NCBI GenBank assembly: GCA_937888805.1
Contig: CALBEY010000067.1
Coordinates: 1 to 49,105, forward strand
Source of the DNA: an uncultured Burkholderiaceae bacterium
GTDB taxonomy: Bacteria > Pseudomonadota > Gammaproteobacteria > Burkholderiales > Burkholderiaceae_B
DNA length: 49,105 nucleotides
Direction: 5' to 3'
Shown here: in pieces, positions 24,726 to 34,559 of the stretch
Numbering within the stretch: the stretch's first letter is position 1
Layout: each line of letters begins with the position of its first letter
Position numbers and translations under genes: made by a program
The notes under the pieces: generated by a model
Database searches by the model: none
What the model saw: only the letters and a program-made list of their open reading frames with translations
What the model was told of the DNA's origin: nothing

Positions 24726-25835
24726 ATGGACGATAAATCGACCAAACTGGCGGCAGCAGAAAAAGGCAAGGCGTTGTCAGCGGCACTTTCACAAATTGAG
24801 AAACAGTTTGGTAAAGGCTCAGTGATGCGCTACGGCGACAATGAGGTCGAGCATGACATTCAGGTGGTCTCCACGGGATCACTGGGTTTGGACATTGCGC
24901 TTGGCGTCGGTGGTTTGCCGCGTGGCCGTGTGATCGAAATTTATGGACCCGAGTCCTCCGGCAAAACAACCTTAGCGCTACAAGTTTTGGCTGAAATGCA
25001 GAAAAACGGTGGTACCTGCGCTTTTATTGACGCCGAACACGCGCTTGACGTGCAGTACGCGTCCCGTTTGGGCGTGAATTTAACGGACCTTTTGATATCC
25101 CAACCAGACACAGGCGAGCAGGCCTTAGAAATCACTGATGCGTTGGTTCGATCGGGTTCGGTTGATTTGATTGTGATTGACTCGGTGGCAGCGCTTACAC
25201 CAAAAGCAGAAATTGAAGGTGAGATGGGTGACTCGTTGCCTGGACTACAAGCACGGTTGATGAGCCAGGCGTTACGCAAGCTCACAGCCTCGATCAAGCG
25301 AACCAACACCACGGTGATTTTTATTAATCAAATTCGCATGAAAATTGGTGTGATGTTTGGTAATCCTGAGACCACAACCGGTGGCAATGCACTGAAGTTT
25401 TACGCCTCTGTTCGTTTGGATATCCGCCGCATTGGTGCGATTAAGAAAGGCGATGAAGTTGTGGGTAACGAGACGCGCGTCAAAGTGGTTAAAAACAAAG
25501 TCGCGCCACCCTTTAAACAAGCGGAATTCGACATCATGTACGGCGCGGGTATTTCCCGAGAGGGTGAGATCATTGATCTTGGTGTGGCGTCCAATATTGT
25601 GGACAAAGCAGGCTCTTGGTTTAGTTACAACGGCAATCGTATCGGCCAAGGTAAAGACAATGTGCGTGAGTATTTGAAAGAGCACGCTGACATGGCCTTT
25701 GAAATTGAAAACCGAGTTCGAGAAAACTTTGGTGTGACAGCACGACCAGCAGATACAAAGTTGGCCAAGCCAACGAAAGAAGCCAAAGAAGCCGCGGCGT
25801 CTGTAGAACCCGCATCCAGCGAAGACGCTAAGTAG
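24726..25835 (+). CDS. recA: Recombinase RecA
   Basis: RecA is the ATP-dependent strand-exchange protein and co-protease for LexA cleavage. The 369-residue product has the Walker A motif GPESSGKT (74-81), Walker [13 protein letters not shown], the L1 loop [20 protein letters not shown] and the L2 region [20 protein letters not shown]. The C-terminal tail is Ala/Lys/Glu-rich and acidic at the end, as in other betaproteobacteria. AAAGGA lies seven bases before the ATG. Its stop overlaps the recX start by one base. Confidence 0.98.
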   Translation: MDDKSTKLAAAEKGKALSAALSQIEKQFGKGSVMRYGDNEVEHDIQVVSTGSLGLDIALGVGGLPRGRVIEIYGPESSGKTTLALQVLAEMQKNGGTCAFIDAEHALDVQYASRLGVNLTDLLISQPDTGEQALEITDALVRSGSVDLIVIDSVAALTPKAEIEGEMGDSLPGLQARLMSQALRKLTASIKRTNTTVIFINQIRMKIGVMFGNPETTTGGNALKFYASVRLDIRRIGAIKKGDEVVGNETRVKVVKNKVAPPFKQAEFDIMYGAGISREGEIIDLGVASNIVDKAGSWFSYNGNRIGQGKDNVREYLKEHADMAFEIENRVRENFGVTARPADTKLAKPTKEAKEAAASVEPASSEDAK

Positions 25836-26350
25836 TGTTTAACCAGCGGCGATCCGATTCTGATGCGTCTTTTGTCGCAGATTCGCTGCTTTCTAAGCGT
25901 GCTTTAAAAGCGAAAGCGGTCGGGTTGCTTGCTGTTCGTGAGTACACCCGAGCTGAGCTGCTCAAAAAGTTGTCGCCATTGGCCCAAACGCCAGAGACGC
26001 TCATCGCGGTGCTTGACGAACTCGCACAGGGGGGGTGGCAGTCTGATGAACGCTTCGCAGCCGCATTCAGTCACCACAAGTCCCACAAGCAGGGAGCAGC
26101 TTTGGTGGCCCAAGGCATGCGCCAAAAGGGTGTTTCAGACGCGCTGATTGCTCAAACTTTACAAAATCTCAGTGCCACTGAGCAGACAAGGGCGCTTTCG
26201 GTTTGGGAAAAAAAGTTCGCCAGAGAAGGTCGTCCGAACGATGCTCGCAGTTGGGCACGTCAGGCTCGCTTTTTGGCAAGTCGCGGCTTTGGCTCAGCTG
26301 TCATCAGGAAAGTATTGGGATCAACCGGCGCTTGTGAGGATGACGCTTAG
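25835..26350 (+). CDS. recX: Regulatory protein RecX
   Basis: RecX is a small helical repeat protein that caps RecA filaments and limits RecA activity. The 171-residue sequence contains the typical LLAVREYTRAELLKKL and LDELAQGGWQSDERFAAAF helices, followed by a GxxLVAQGMRQKGV repeat and the C-terminal ARFLASRGFGSAVIRKVL helix. It begins at a GTG that overlaps the recA stop by one base, so it is translationally coupled to recA and shares its SOS promoter. The length is normal. Confidence 0.95.
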   Translation: MFNQRRSDSDASFVADSLLSKRALKAKAVGLLAVREYTRAELLKKLSPLAQTPETLIAVLDELAQGGWQSDERFAAAFSHHKSHKQGAALVAQGMRQKGVSDALIAQTLQNLSATEQTRALSVWEKKFAREGRPNDARSWARQARFLASRGFGSAVIRKVLGSTGACEDDA

Positions 26351-26448
26351 CGCGTCAGCCCCATGTCAGCGTACGCCCTGATCTCGCGTTATACTTTGCG
26401 TCTTGAATAAGCGAGCTTTCGTTGTCATTTTGACAACGCCCCCTATTG

Positions 26449-27039
26449 ATGCCTTTGCCACCACCTGATTGCTCCAGAAAACCGATGCACAATCGTTTTA
26501 TACGCGCGCATTCTTTCGAGCGTGATGATGGCCTTTGGGAAATCGAAGCTGAGCTCATCGACCACAAAGCTTACGATTTCACCCGCCGAAATGGCGCGGT
26601 TCATCCTGCGGGCCAGCCCTTTCATCACCTGCATTTGAGGGTGGCGTTTGACGATGACTTTATCGTTCAGCACGCGGTGGCCGTCTTTGATTCTGCACCC
26701 TTCGGTCCAGAGTGTCGAGCCATTGAGGCCGATTACGGCGACTTGGTTGGCATGAATTTGATTGGCGGTTTTAGGCAGGCTGTCAAAGCCCGGTTCTCGC
26801 GCACTGCGGGTTGTTCGCACATGAGTGAATTGGCGGGTGTTTTACCGACTGTTGCCATGCAAACCATGGCCAATCGGCGGGCTGAGCGCAAAGCGTCATC
26901 TGCTGAGGCGTCTGAGCGCCGTCCATTTCAGTTAGAAGGCTGTCATGCTTTGCGCTTAAATGGTCCAGTCGTCAGAGAGCATCACCCCAAATGGTACGTG
27001 GCGCCAATAGGAGCATTGAACAACGAGCCGTCGCGATAG
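26449..27039 (+). CDS. DUF2889 domain protein
   Basis: The product, about 196 residues, matches DUF2889, a conserved domain of unknown function common in betaproteobacteria. It includes the N-terminal block RAHSFERDDGLWEIEAELIDHK, a RVAFDDDFIVQHAVAVFDSAPFG core and a Cys-containing helix RTAGCSHMSELAG. The order recA-recX-DUF2889-sucC is the same as in Alcaligenaceae. The start is uncertain: ATG at 26449, a TTG just before it, or ATG at 26485 (MHNRFIRAHSF), none with a strong ribosome site. No catalytic function can be assigned. Confidence 0.85.
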   Translation: MPLPPPDCSRKPMHNRFIRAHSFERDDGLWEIEAELIDHKAYDFTRRNGAVHPAGQPFHHLHLRVAFDDDFIVQHAVAVFDSAPFGPECRAIEADYGDLVGMNLIGGFRQAVKARFSRTAGCSHMSELAGVLPTVAMQTMANRRAERKASSAEASERRPFQLEGCHALRLNGPVVREHHPKWYVAPIGALNNEPSR

Positions 27040-27156
27040 TGCAACAACATTGGATGGGGTAAAACCATTTAGTGATCGAAGTTAATGGTAGTGTTTTTAG
27101 ACAAATGACAGACCCAGCAGTACACACGACAGACAAAAAACGAAACAAGGGATCTC

Positions 27157-28317
27157 ATGAAAATCCATGAATATCAAGGCAAGGAATTGCTGCGCAAGTT
27201 TGACGTTAAGGTGCCTTACGGTATCGCAGTGCACAGTGTTGACGAAGCGGTAAAAGCTGCCGAAAAACTTGGCGGCCCAGTTTGGGTTGTGAAGGCACAG
27301 ATTCACGCGGGTGGGCGAGGCAAGGGCGGTGGCGTCAAACTGGCTCGTTCAATCGATGAGGTGCGCACCTTGGCCGATGAGATCTTGGGCATGCAACTGG
27401 TGACGCATCAAACCAGCCCCTCAGGGCAAAAGGTTCGACGCTTGCTGATCGAAGAGGGCGCTGACATCAAGAAAGAGTACTACGTTGGTATTGTGACTGA
27501 TCGAGGCACGCAGCGCGTCTGTGTCATGGCTTCTAGCGAAGGCGGTATGGATGTTGAAGAGGTCGCAGAGAAGACGCCTGAGAAAATCCTTAAGGTTTTT
27601 GTCGATCCCAGCAAGGGTTTGACCGATCATGAAGCCATTGAATTGGCCATGGGTATTGGCGTGCCAGAGGCTTCGGTCCGCAAAGCGGCGGTTGAGTTTC
27701 AAAAGCTATACAAAGCCTATTGGGAGACTGATGCGTCTTTGGCAGAAATCAATCCCTTGATTTTGACTGGTAGCGGCGACATCATTGCGCTAGACGCCAA
27801 GTTCAACTTTGACAGTAATGCTTTGTTTCGCCACCCAGAGATCGTTGCGTACCGCGATCTCGATGAGGAGGATCCTGCTGAAATCGAAGCCAGCCAGTTT
27901 GATTTGGCTTACATCCAACTTGACGGCAACATTGCTTGCTTGGTTAATGGTGCCGGATTGGCGATGGCGACTATGGACACCATTAAGTTGTTTGGCGGCG
28001 AACCGGCTAACTTTTTGGATGTGGGTGGTAGTGCAACCGCCGAGAAAGTCACTGAAGCATTCAAGATCATGCTCAAAAATGACGGCGTCGAAGCGATTTT
28101 GGTGAATATTTTTGGGGGCATCATGCGCTGCGATGTGATTGCTGAAGGCGTGATTGCCGCCTGCAAAGCGGTGAACTTGAGCGTGCCACTGGTTGTGCGG
28201 ATGAAAGGCACCAATGAAGAGCTCGGCAAAAAGATGTTGCTTGAGTCAGGTTTGCCCATTATCAGTGCTGACACCATGGCCGAAGCCGCCACCAAAGTTG
28301 TCGAAGCAGCCAAATAA
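27157..28317 (+). CDS. sucC: Succinyl-CoA synthetase, beta subunit
   Basis: The beta subunit binds nucleotide and, with SucD, interconverts succinyl-CoA and succinate in the TCA cycle with substrate-level phosphorylation. The 386-residue protein starts [17 protein letters not shown] and has the ATP-grasp lysine and glycine loop [27 protein letters not shown], and the C-terminal [15 protein letters not shown] and [13 protein letters not shown] stretches. AAGGGA precedes the ATG. It is followed 55 bases later by sucD, which forms the usual operon. Confidence 0.98.
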   Translation: MKIHEYQGKELLRKFDVKVPYGIAVHSVDEAVKAAEKLGGPVWVVKAQIHAGGRGKGGGVKLARSIDEVRTLADEILGMQLVTHQTSPSGQKVRRLLIEEGADIKKEYYVGIVTDRGTQRVCVMASSEGGMDVEEVAEKTPEKILKVFVDPSKGLTDHEAIELAMGIGVPEASVRKAAVEFQKLYKAYWETDASLAEINPLILTGSGDIIALDAKFNFDSNALFRHPEIVAYRDLDEEDPAEIEASQFDLAYIQLDGNIACLVNGAGLAMATMDTIKLFGGEPANFLDVGGSATAEKVTEAFKIMLKNDGVEAILVNIFGGIMRCDVIAEGVIAACKAVNLSVPLVVRMKGTNEELGKKMLLESGLPIISADTMAEAATKVVEAAK

Positions 28318-28372
28318 CCCCGAGCGCAAGGTTTGCGTGCAGTGAGTGCCAAAGGGCACCAAAGGATTCGAA

Positions 28373-29254
28373 ATGTCAATTTTGATTAACAAAGACACCA
28401 AAGTTATTACACAGGGTATTACGGGTAAGACAGGTCAGTTTCACACCCGTATGTGCCGTGATTATGCCAATGGCCGCGAGGCCTTTGTGGCTGGTGTACA
28501 CCCTAAAAAAGCCGGTGAAGATTTTGAAGGCATCCCCATTTTTGGTTCTGTGGCCGCTGCCAAAGAAGCCACAGGGGCAACCGTCTCGGTAATCTATGTA
28601 CCACCAGCCGGTGCGGCTGATGCCATCATGGAAGGCATTGAAGCCGAACTTGAGTTGGTGATTTGTATCACTGAAGGCATTCCAGTGAGGGACTTATTGG
28701 TCATCAAAAGCAAGATGCTGGCCATGAACAGCCGCACTTTGTTGCTTGGACCAAACTGCCCCGGCTTGATCACACCCGAGGAAATTAAAATTGGCATTAT
28801 GCCTGGCCATATCCACCGCAAGGGTCGCATCGGTATTGTTAGCCGCTCCGGAACGTTGACCTATGAAGCCGTGGGCCAAGTGACTGAACTTGGATTGGGT
28901 CAGTCAAGTGCCGTTGGCATTGGTGGTGATCCAATCAACGGCATGAAGCACATTGATGTTTTAAAAATGTTTAATGACGATCCTGAAACAGATGCTGTCA
29001 TCATGATTGGCGAAATTGGTGGGCCAGACGAAGTGAATGCGGCGCGCTGGGCCAAAGACAACATGACAAAGCCAGTTGTTGGCTTCATCGCCGGTGTTTC
29101 AGCGCCAGCGGGTAAGCGCATGGGTCACGCTGGCGCCTTGATTTCAGGTGGTGACGATACAGCTGATGCTAAGATGAAAATCATGGAAGAATGCGGCATC
29201 AAAACCACGCGTAACCCCTCGGAGATGGGCCGGTTGCTCAAATCGGTTCTCTAA
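28373..29254 (+). CDS. sucD: Succinyl-CoA synthetase, alpha subunit
   Basis: The alpha subunit (293 residues) binds CoA and carries the phospho-histidine. It has the N-terminal CoA-binding part (TKVITQGITGKTGQFHT), the GPNCPGLITPEEIKIGIMPG block and the active-site histidine in GHAGALISGG. I chose the ATG at 28373, with AAAGGA in front, over an upstream in-frame codon. It ends 40 bases before a strong terminator, which closes the sucCD operon. Confidence 0.98.
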   Translation: MSILINKDTKVITQGITGKTGQFHTRMCRDYANGREAFVAGVHPKKAGEDFEGIPIFGSVAAAKEATGATVSVIYVPPAGAADAIMEGIEAELELVICITEGIPVRDLLVIKSKMLAMNSRTLLLGPNCPGLITPEEIKIGIMPGHIHRKGRIGIVSRSGTLTYEAVGQVTELGLGQSSAVGIGGDPINGMKHIDVLKMFNDDPETDAVIMIGEIGGPDEVNAARWAKDNMTKPVVGFIAGVSAPAGKRMGHAGALISGGDDTADAKMKIMEECGIKTTRNPSEMGRLLKSVL

Positions 29255-29294
29255 ACGTAAGTCACGCGTTTGAAGCGGTCATGTTAGCGAGATG

Positions 29295-29331
29295 CAGGGT
29301 GTGGTGCTTAGGCGCCACGCCCTGTTTTTTT
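29295..29331 (+). terminator. Intrinsic terminator of sucCD
   Basis: Arms CAGGGTGTGGTGC and GCGCCACGCCCTG form a 13-pair stem (two G-U pairs) around a TTAG loop and are followed by seven T. This is a classic rho-independent terminator. Confidence 0.95.
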
Positions 29332-29582
29332 GAGGAACCAGTGGTGAAAGACAAACGTGCCATGTCGTGGCACTTGGCTAGTTGCCAATAATGCACGGAC
29401 AGCCTGCACACGAGCATCTAGCATCAAAGGGACACTATTTTTTCCCCTGCATCAACACGAATCTTTGCTAGGGTTCGTTAAACTGTGGCTTGTGTTCGGC
29501 AGTGGTTTGGTTTTAAGCCAAATGACGCCGAGCGACGGCTGATCATGCACAATGAGCAACAACCTTAAAGGGACGAAAAATC
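29332..29582. other. Non-coding stretch before the miniprotein gene
   Basis: I see no convincing gene here. A short perfect hairpin GTGCCA-TGTCG-TGGCAC lies at 29357-29373. A GTG-started frame covers 29357-29542 but has no ribosome site and no protein-like pattern. The stretch probably holds the promoter for the small gene that follows, but I cannot place it with confidence. Confidence 0.5.
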
Positions 29583-29693
29583 ATGACAGAACCTTCTCCA
29601 AACAAAAAAGCCAGCATTTCCGTGTTGCAACGCCTTGCTTTGGTGGCCGTTATTGGTATTGTTTTGGCGATAGTCTTTAACTACCTGAAGTAA
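29583..29693 (+). CDS. Small single-span membrane protein, 36 aa
   Basis: This open frame starts with ATG after an AAAGGGACG ribosome site and ends at TAA (29691-29693). The protein begins MTEPSPNKKASISVLQRL. It has a polar, lysine-bearing N-terminus, then one hydrophobic segment from about residue 17 to 33 (RLALVAVIGIVLAIVF) and a short NYLK tail, so it is predicted to be a single-span inner-membrane miniprotein. I do not recognise it. It sits alone between the sucCD terminator and hemC. The good ribosome site and protein-like pattern argue that it is real, but conservation has to be checked. Confidence 0.55.
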   Translation: MTEPSPNKKASISVLQRLALVAVIGIVLAIVFNYLK

Positions 29694-29779
29694 TGGTCGA
29701 CAAACGTGTGCGCCAGTCTGATCTTAGCGCCCGCGGCAAATGTTTCATTCCAATGGCCGTGTAAGGTGAAAAAATCATC

Positions 29780-30739
29780 GTGACAGTTGAAGATTTACTC
29801 CCAAAGCAGGTGGTTATTGCCACTCGTGCGAGTCGCTTGGCATTGTGGCAGGCTGAGCACGTTCAAGCCCGATTAAAGGCGTATTACCCCGCATTGAAAG
29901 TTTCGCTTTTGAAGCTGAGCACTCGAGGTGATGAAATCCTTGATCGCAGCCTGCAAAAGGTTGGCGGTAAGGGACTTTTTATTAAGGAGCTCGAGAACGC
30001 GCTGCTTGACGGCCGTGCTGATTTGGCTGTGCATTCTCTCAAAGACGTGCCAGTTTCGCTACCTGTACCGTTTGCTTTGGCTGCTATTTTGCCGCGCTCA
30101 GAAGCGCGTGATGCTTGGGTGAGCGAGGCTTATGCCAGCCCCGCTGACTTGCCGTCAGGCGCTGTGGTGGGTACTTCGAGCATCAGGCGACAGGCACAAC
30201 TGCAGGCGTTGCGACCAGACGTGGTGGTTAAACCCCTCAGAGGCAATCTAGATACCCGCTTGGGCAAACTTGATGCGGGCGCATACGATGCGATTATTTT
30301 GGCGGCCGTGGGCCTACAAAGGTTGCAGTTGTCCGATCGAATTCGCATGATTTTACCGGTCGAAATGTCTTTGCCGGCGGCCGGCCAAGGTGCGCTTGGT
30401 ATCGAGATCCTAAGCACAAGAGCCGATATGGAAAAAATGTTGCGCCCCTTTGTGTGCCAGACGAGTACGGCCTGCGTCACTGCAGAGCGCGCAGTGTCAC
30501 GTGTTTTGGGGGGGTCTTGTTCGGTACCACTTGCCGCTCATGCGACCATCAATGAGCATCAGTTGTATGTCAAAGCACTGGTGGCAAGTCCCGATGGGCA
30601 ACAGATTCTGCGTGCCCAGGCCAATGGTGATGTGACACAAGATACTCTGGCACAAAGCGAAGTGCTCGGTGAGCAAGTGGCGCGCGACCTTATCTCGCAG
30701 GGGGCTGATCGACTGTTGGCTGACCTGCTCGAGCCCTAG
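29780..30739 (+). CDS. hemC: Porphobilinogen deaminase (hydroxymethylbilane synthase)
   Basis: HemC joins four porphobilinogen units into hydroxymethylbilane in haem and sirohaem synthesis. The 319-residue enzyme has [16 protein letters not shown], the STRGDEI loop, [21 protein letters not shown] with the catalytic Asp, [11 protein letters not shown], and the dipyrromethane cofactor cysteine Cys247 in [13 protein letters not shown]. The start appears to be a GTG at 29780. An AAGGTG lies farther upstream than usual. It is followed by hemD 12 bases later. Confidence 0.97.
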   Translation: MTVEDLLPKQVVIATRASRLALWQAEHVQARLKAYYPALKVSLLKLSTRGDEILDRSLQKVGGKGLFIKELENALLDGRADLAVHSLKDVPVSLPVPFALAAILPRSEARDAWVSEAYASPADLPSGAVVGTSSIRRQAQLQALRPDVVVKPLRGNLDTRLGKLDAGAYDAIILAAVGLQRLQLSDRIRMILPVEMSLPAAGQGALGIEILSTRADMEKMLRPFVCQTSTACVTAERAVSRVLGGSCSVPLAAHATINEHQLYVKALVASPDGQQILRAQANGDVTQDTLAQSEVLGEQVARDLISQGADRLLADLLEP

Positions 30740-30751
30740 GAAATCGCCAAT

Positions 30752-31537
30752 ATGGTGGCGCGCGTTGTCTTGACTCGGCCAGCACCACGGCAGGTGGCGC
30801 TTAAGCAGGCCCTTGAGGCTTTTGGCATTGAGGTGTTGGCGCTGCCAGCCTTAGAAATTGTCGCTTTGGACAAAGCGGTGCGATTGCCCGAACCCTGCGA
30901 GTTCGATGTGGCGATCTTTGTTAGTCGCACCGCGTGGCAGGTCTATTGGCAGGCCCTGCGCGCGCAAGACCCTGGTTTTGTATGGCCAGCTGAGTGTCAA
31001 ATTGCCAGCGTTGGTGACAGCACCGCTCAGGCCATCGAGCAAGATATTCGAGGGGCCCTTTTTTCTGATGGATTTGCCGTCATCACGCCCGCTACAGACA
31101 CAATGCAAGATTCCGAATCACTTTGGTTAACGTTAAGGGATCAATTGCGGCCTGGGGCTAAGGTGCTGTTGGTTCGCGGTGAGGCGGGTCGCGACTGGTT
31201 GATGCAAACCTTGCAGGTAAATGGCTTTGATACCCATATCCATGAAAACTATCGCCGTCAGCCAGCCCAGTGGTCTGAGAGCGAAATTGGCACATTGCGG
31301 CAATGGCAAGACGCTGGCTCACTGGGGACATGGCTTGTTACCAGCGCTCAAGGGTTCTCGGCCATTGAAGCGCAGTGGTTGATGCATGCGATGGGGTCTG
31401 CGCGTCCACAGGACGCTGTGGTGATTCATCCTAGGCTGCAAGCTTTGGTGGCCTCTTGGTTATCACCCCATTCGTCTGTGCGTGTGGCCCAGCCAGACGA
31501 CCAAAGTTTATTTAACGCCCTCACGCAGCAGCGCTAA
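30752..31537 (+). CDS. hemD: Uroporphyrinogen-III synthase
   Basis: HemD closes hydroxymethylbilane into uroporphyrinogen III with inversion of ring D. The family is poorly conserved. The 261-residue protein shows the typical VLTRPAPRQVALKQALEAFG start, the FVSRTAWQVYW helix, the hinge SVGDSTAQAI, LLVRGEAGRDWL and the second-domain TSAQGFSAIE block. AGGAAA lies upstream of the ATG. Its position directly behind hemC and ahead of hemX supports the call. Confidence 0.93.
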   Translation: MVARVVLTRPAPRQVALKQALEAFGIEVLALPALEIVALDKAVRLPEPCEFDVAIFVSRTAWQVYWQALRAQDPGFVWPAECQIASVGDSTAQAIEQDIRGALFSDGFAVITPATDTMQDSESLWLTLRDQLRPGAKVLLVRGEAGRDWLMQTLQVNGFDTHIHENYRRQPAQWSESEIGTLRQWQDAGSLGTWLVTSAQGFSAIEAQWLMHAMGSARPQDAVVIHPRLQALVASWLSPHSSVRVAQPDDQSLFNALTQQR

Positions 31538-31601
31538 CATTAAAAAACGCTGCCAAGCGCAAACTTCGCCGTTTTTTGGCATCAACGACTACAATTGAGC
31601 C

Positions 31602-32975
31602 ATGGAAAAAGACAAGTCACCTGAGATTTCGCCTGCCAAAGACACCCCACTTGATAATCGCTTGGGTGCATCAACGGCACCTAAGACGACGCTTGATCAG
31701 CCGGTGGATGCTTTGCGTCAGTCAAAGTCAGAAGATACTAAAGCGTCCGGATCAGCAACCAAATCAACAGCCGCCAGCAAACCGACAACGACAAATTCAC
31801 CATCTTCTTCAAGCGGGGCAGCGACATCAGCCAAGCCCGATACCCATGGCAGTCAACGCCGTTCGGGTTCGCGCACGATGATTGGGTTCGGTGTTCTTGC
31901 AATCATTTTTATTGGTGGTTTATCGGCGGTGGTTTGGTGGCAAAACCAGCGTTTTGAGACCGTTGCCCGTGAGGTTGCCGATCGCCTGCAACGTGGTGAT
32001 GCTCGAGTGGCACTCATTGAACAACAGGCCGAACAAGCACTATCCTTGGCACGCTCACAAGCGCAAACCGTTGAGCAAATGGCCAGTCGACTGCGCGTGG
32101 TGGGCAATGAGTTGGCCGCTTTAGAACAATCTTGGCAAGCCTCAAACGTGGGGCTTGATAAAAAGTTATTGGTCAACGATCTAAGACGACTTTTAACCAT
32201 GGCCAATCAACAGTTGGCCTTGATGGGCAACGTCAGCAGTGCGATCGCGGTCTTGCAATCGATGCAAGTGATGCTTGAAAGCCAAACGTCGCTCGAATTC
32301 AATGGATTGACGCAGGCTGTCAACACGGACCTTTCGCGTTTGCAAGAAGTGCCGTTGATTGATTTTGCTGCCATGTCAGCGCAGCTTGATAGCGTGATTG
32401 CTTTGACGGGCAACGCGCCTTTGTTGGTGCCCGATCGCGTGTTTCCCGACATCGTTCAGATGCCAAGAGCTGACCAGCCATCTGGGGTGAATCAAACGCC
32501 AGAAATTGCACCTGATCAGCCGATCAGTGAACCATCACGCTTACCTTGGTGGCAGCAGTTGCCTGGCCAAGCGCAGCAACTGATTAGCGATGCTACGCGA
32601 ATCATGCGAGACGAGGTCTCAAACTTGGTAAGTATCCGCCGCGCCAACGATGCCCAAGCATTATTGTTAACTGAGGATCAGGCGCAGGAGTTGCGCGCGA
32701 CTGTTCGTTCAAGACTTTTGAGTGCGCAATTGGCGCTGTTGACAAGGCAGACTGATATATGGCGTGCAGAGCTCGCTGAGGTCGAGACTCTTTTAATTAC
32801 CCGATACGACACAGAGGCCATTGACACCAAGGCTGCTTTGCGAATGGTTAAAACGTTGGTTACCAAGCCCCTGACGGTGCCACTGCCAACACTGGCGGAT
32901 AGTTTGAGTGCGCTAGAGTTGCTTGATCGAGCTGTGTCGGTGCCCGTGGTGCCATCGGGTTCGGGGGTAAATTAA
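31602..32975 (+). CDS. hemX: HemX-like membrane protein
   Basis: The 457-residue product is the HemX protein of proteobacterial hem clusters, once annotated as uroporphyrinogen-III methyltransferase although it lacks that catalytic domain. A Ser/Thr/Lys-rich low-complexity N-terminal part of about 85 residues precedes one transmembrane helix (about 90-112, ending VVWWQNQ). A coiled-coil region (ADRLQRGDARVALIEQQAEQ) and a helical periplasmic domain follow. It is probably a scaffold for tetrapyrrole enzymes at the inner membrane; the exact job is unknown. The 64 bases after hemD contain a weak A/T-flanked inverted repeat. hemY starts one base after its stop. Confidence 0.9.
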   Translation: MEKDKSPEISPAKDTPLDNRLGASTAPKTTLDQPVDALRQSKSEDTKASGSATKSTAASKPTTTNSPSSSSGAATSAKPDTHGSQRRSGSRTMIGFGVLAIIFIGGLSAVVWWQNQRFETVAREVADRLQRGDARVALIEQQAEQALSLARSQAQTVEQMASRLRVVGNELAALEQSWQASNVGLDKKLLVNDLRRLLTMANQQLALMGNVSSAIAVLQSMQVMLESQTSLEFNGLTQAVNTDLSRLQEVPLIDFAAMSAQLDSVIALTGNAPLLVPDRVFPDIVQMPRADQPSGVNQTPEIAPDQPISEPSRLPWWQQLPGQAQQLISDATRIMRDEVSNLVSIRRANDAQALLLTEDQAQELRATVRSRLLSAQLALLTRQTDIWRAELAEVETLLITRYDTEAIDTKAALRMVKTLVTKPLTVPLPTLADSLSALELLDRAVSVPVVPSGSGVN

Positions 32976-32976
32976 G

Positions 32977-34461
32977 ATGCGTCGCTTGTTTTGGATTGTG
33001 CTGACCATTGCCTTAGCGGTTGCTGTGGCACTGGTGATTCAACGGTTCCCTGGCAATGTTTTGGTGGTTGTCGACCAATGGCGTTTTCAGGTGTCGTTGG
33101 CTTTTGCCATCTTGGCGCTGCTGGCTTTGTTTGTGTCAGCCTACTTGTCGATTCGTTTGGTGGTCTGGTTGGCTGATTTGCCAACCCGCTATCGCGGTTG
33201 GCGTGGTCAAAGGGCTGAGCGTCGCGAGCAGTCGCGAATGGAGCAGGGCTGGATTGCTTTGCTTGAGGGGCGCCATGCTTTTGCAGAGAAGGTATTGACC
33301 CGCGTGTCAGATGACTCAAAGGACTGGAAAAGACAGGTGTTGGCTGATTTGAGTGCCGCTCGTGCTGCGCATGAGATCGGAGCCTATGATCGGCGTGACC
33401 AATTGATTCAAAAGGCTCAAAAGCGGGTATCGCAAGATGTCAAAACATCGAACATGACCGTTGCCGTGGCGGCTGCTGCCGCTGACCTTTGGTTAGACCA
33501 AGGTCAGGCCGAGGCTGCGCTTGAGGTGCTTAATCGGGCTGGCGTGAATGAGCGCAAAGACATTCACACTTTGCGGTTACTCTTGCGCACACACCAACAA
33601 CTGAACAACGACGAGCAGGTGCTTGACTTGGCGCGTCGATTGCGCCGCCAGGATGCCATCAGTGTCGAGCAGGCTGACAGTCTGATAGAGGCAGCGGCTG
33701 CCCAACTTATCAAAGTCAAAAGTCTTCAGGCTGATTCGGCCCAGTGGGAGTCCTTTTGGAAGTCGCTGCGTGCCGAAGAAAAAGTGTTGGTTAATGTGGC
33801 GCTTGCTGGATCTGACGCCTTTCAAGCACGAGGCAAATTAAAAGAAGCCAGCGCGATTCTCGAGGCAGCCATCAAAACAAACTTTGATCCACGATTGCTC
33901 CAAGCCTACGCTAAAGCCGAACCTGAACAAGTCACGCCGCGGTTGCAGCACGCTGAGCGCTGGTTGACGCAGCGCGATAATGATCCGAATTTATTGGTGA
34001 CCTTAGGGGCCTTGTGTTTGGCCGCTCAGATGTGGGGTCAAGCGCAGCGATATCTCGAGCAAAGTGCACAAAAACGCAGTGATTCACAGGTTAACGCCTT
34101 GCTCGGTAGTTTGTTTGATCGCTTGGGTCAGCCTGAAAGAGCTGCCCAGCATTGGCGAATGGCCACGGCGGTTAGCGTGGCATTGCCGACTTTGGCGCAG
34201 GATGTGTTTCTGCCGGCAGCTGATCTTCAAGACGATCCTGTCTTTACGCTGACGGAGGCTTTTGTTGATGATCCCTTGGCACCGGCTGACTCATCAGCGA
34301 AAGGATTGCCTCAAGGCGATGCAATTGCTAGACCTGATTCAAGTACGGCTTTACCCGGTCGTTTGCCACAGCAAAATTACGATGAGCTCTTCGATAGTGC
34401 GCCGATGCCAGTGCATGCCTTCGAGTCGGCAGATAGCCAGTCAAACGAGAAGAAACAGTAA
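32977..34461 (+). CDS. hemY: HemY-like membrane protein with TPR repeats
   Basis: The product has 494 residues. Two transmembrane helices near the N-terminus (about 4-22 and 41-62) and the HemY_N domain (SIRLVVWLADLPTRYRGWRG) are followed by TPR-like helical repeats up to about residue 400. An acidic, Pro/Ser-rich tail completes it. In Enterobacteria this gene lies in the hemCDXY operon; it is a membrane protein linked to tetrapyrrole synthesis and is not the protoporphyrinogen oxidase called HemY in Gram-positives. It begins one base after hemX. The 98 bases between it and the convergent hipA gene show no clear terminator. Confidence 0.93.
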   Translation: MRRLFWIVLTIALAVAVALVIQRFPGNVLVVVDQWRFQVSLAFAILALLALFVSAYLSIRLVVWLADLPTRYRGWRGQRAERREQSRMEQGWIALLEGRHAFAEKVLTRVSDDSKDWKRQVLADLSAARAAHEIGAYDRRDQLIQKAQKRVSQDVKTSNMTVAVAAAAADLWLDQGQAEAALEVLNRAGVNERKDIHTLRLLLRTHQQLNNDEQVLDLARRLRRQDAISVEQADSLIEAAAAQLIKVKSLQADSAQWESFWKSLRAEEKVLVNVALAGSDAFQARGKLKEASAILEAAIKTNFDPRLLQAYAKAEPEQVTPRLQHAERWLTQRDNDPNLLVTLGALCLAAQMWGQAQRYLEQSAQKRSDSQVNALLGSLFDRLGQPERAAQHWRMATAVSVALPTLAQDVFLPAADLQDDPVFTLTEAFVDDPLAPADSSAKGLPQGDAIARPDSSTALPGRLPQQNYDELFDSAPMPVHAFESADSQSNEKKQ

Positions 34462-34559
34462 GGCTTTGTTTCTACTACCAAACCAATGGCTTGATGCTTT
34501 TGGCATTGCTTATGTTTTACGCTGACGTGTGATTTCCAAAATGTCGCGTCTTGGTCTTG

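Noticed and set aside
29357..29542. 61-codon frame after the sucCD terminator
   Set aside because: It has a GTG start without a ribosome site, its start lies in a hairpin, and it shows no protein-like pattern.
31542..31577. A-run/T-run inverted repeat between hemD and hemX as a terminator
   Set aside because: The stem is mostly A-T pairs with a large loop, and the hem genes are expected to be read through. It is at best a weak signal.
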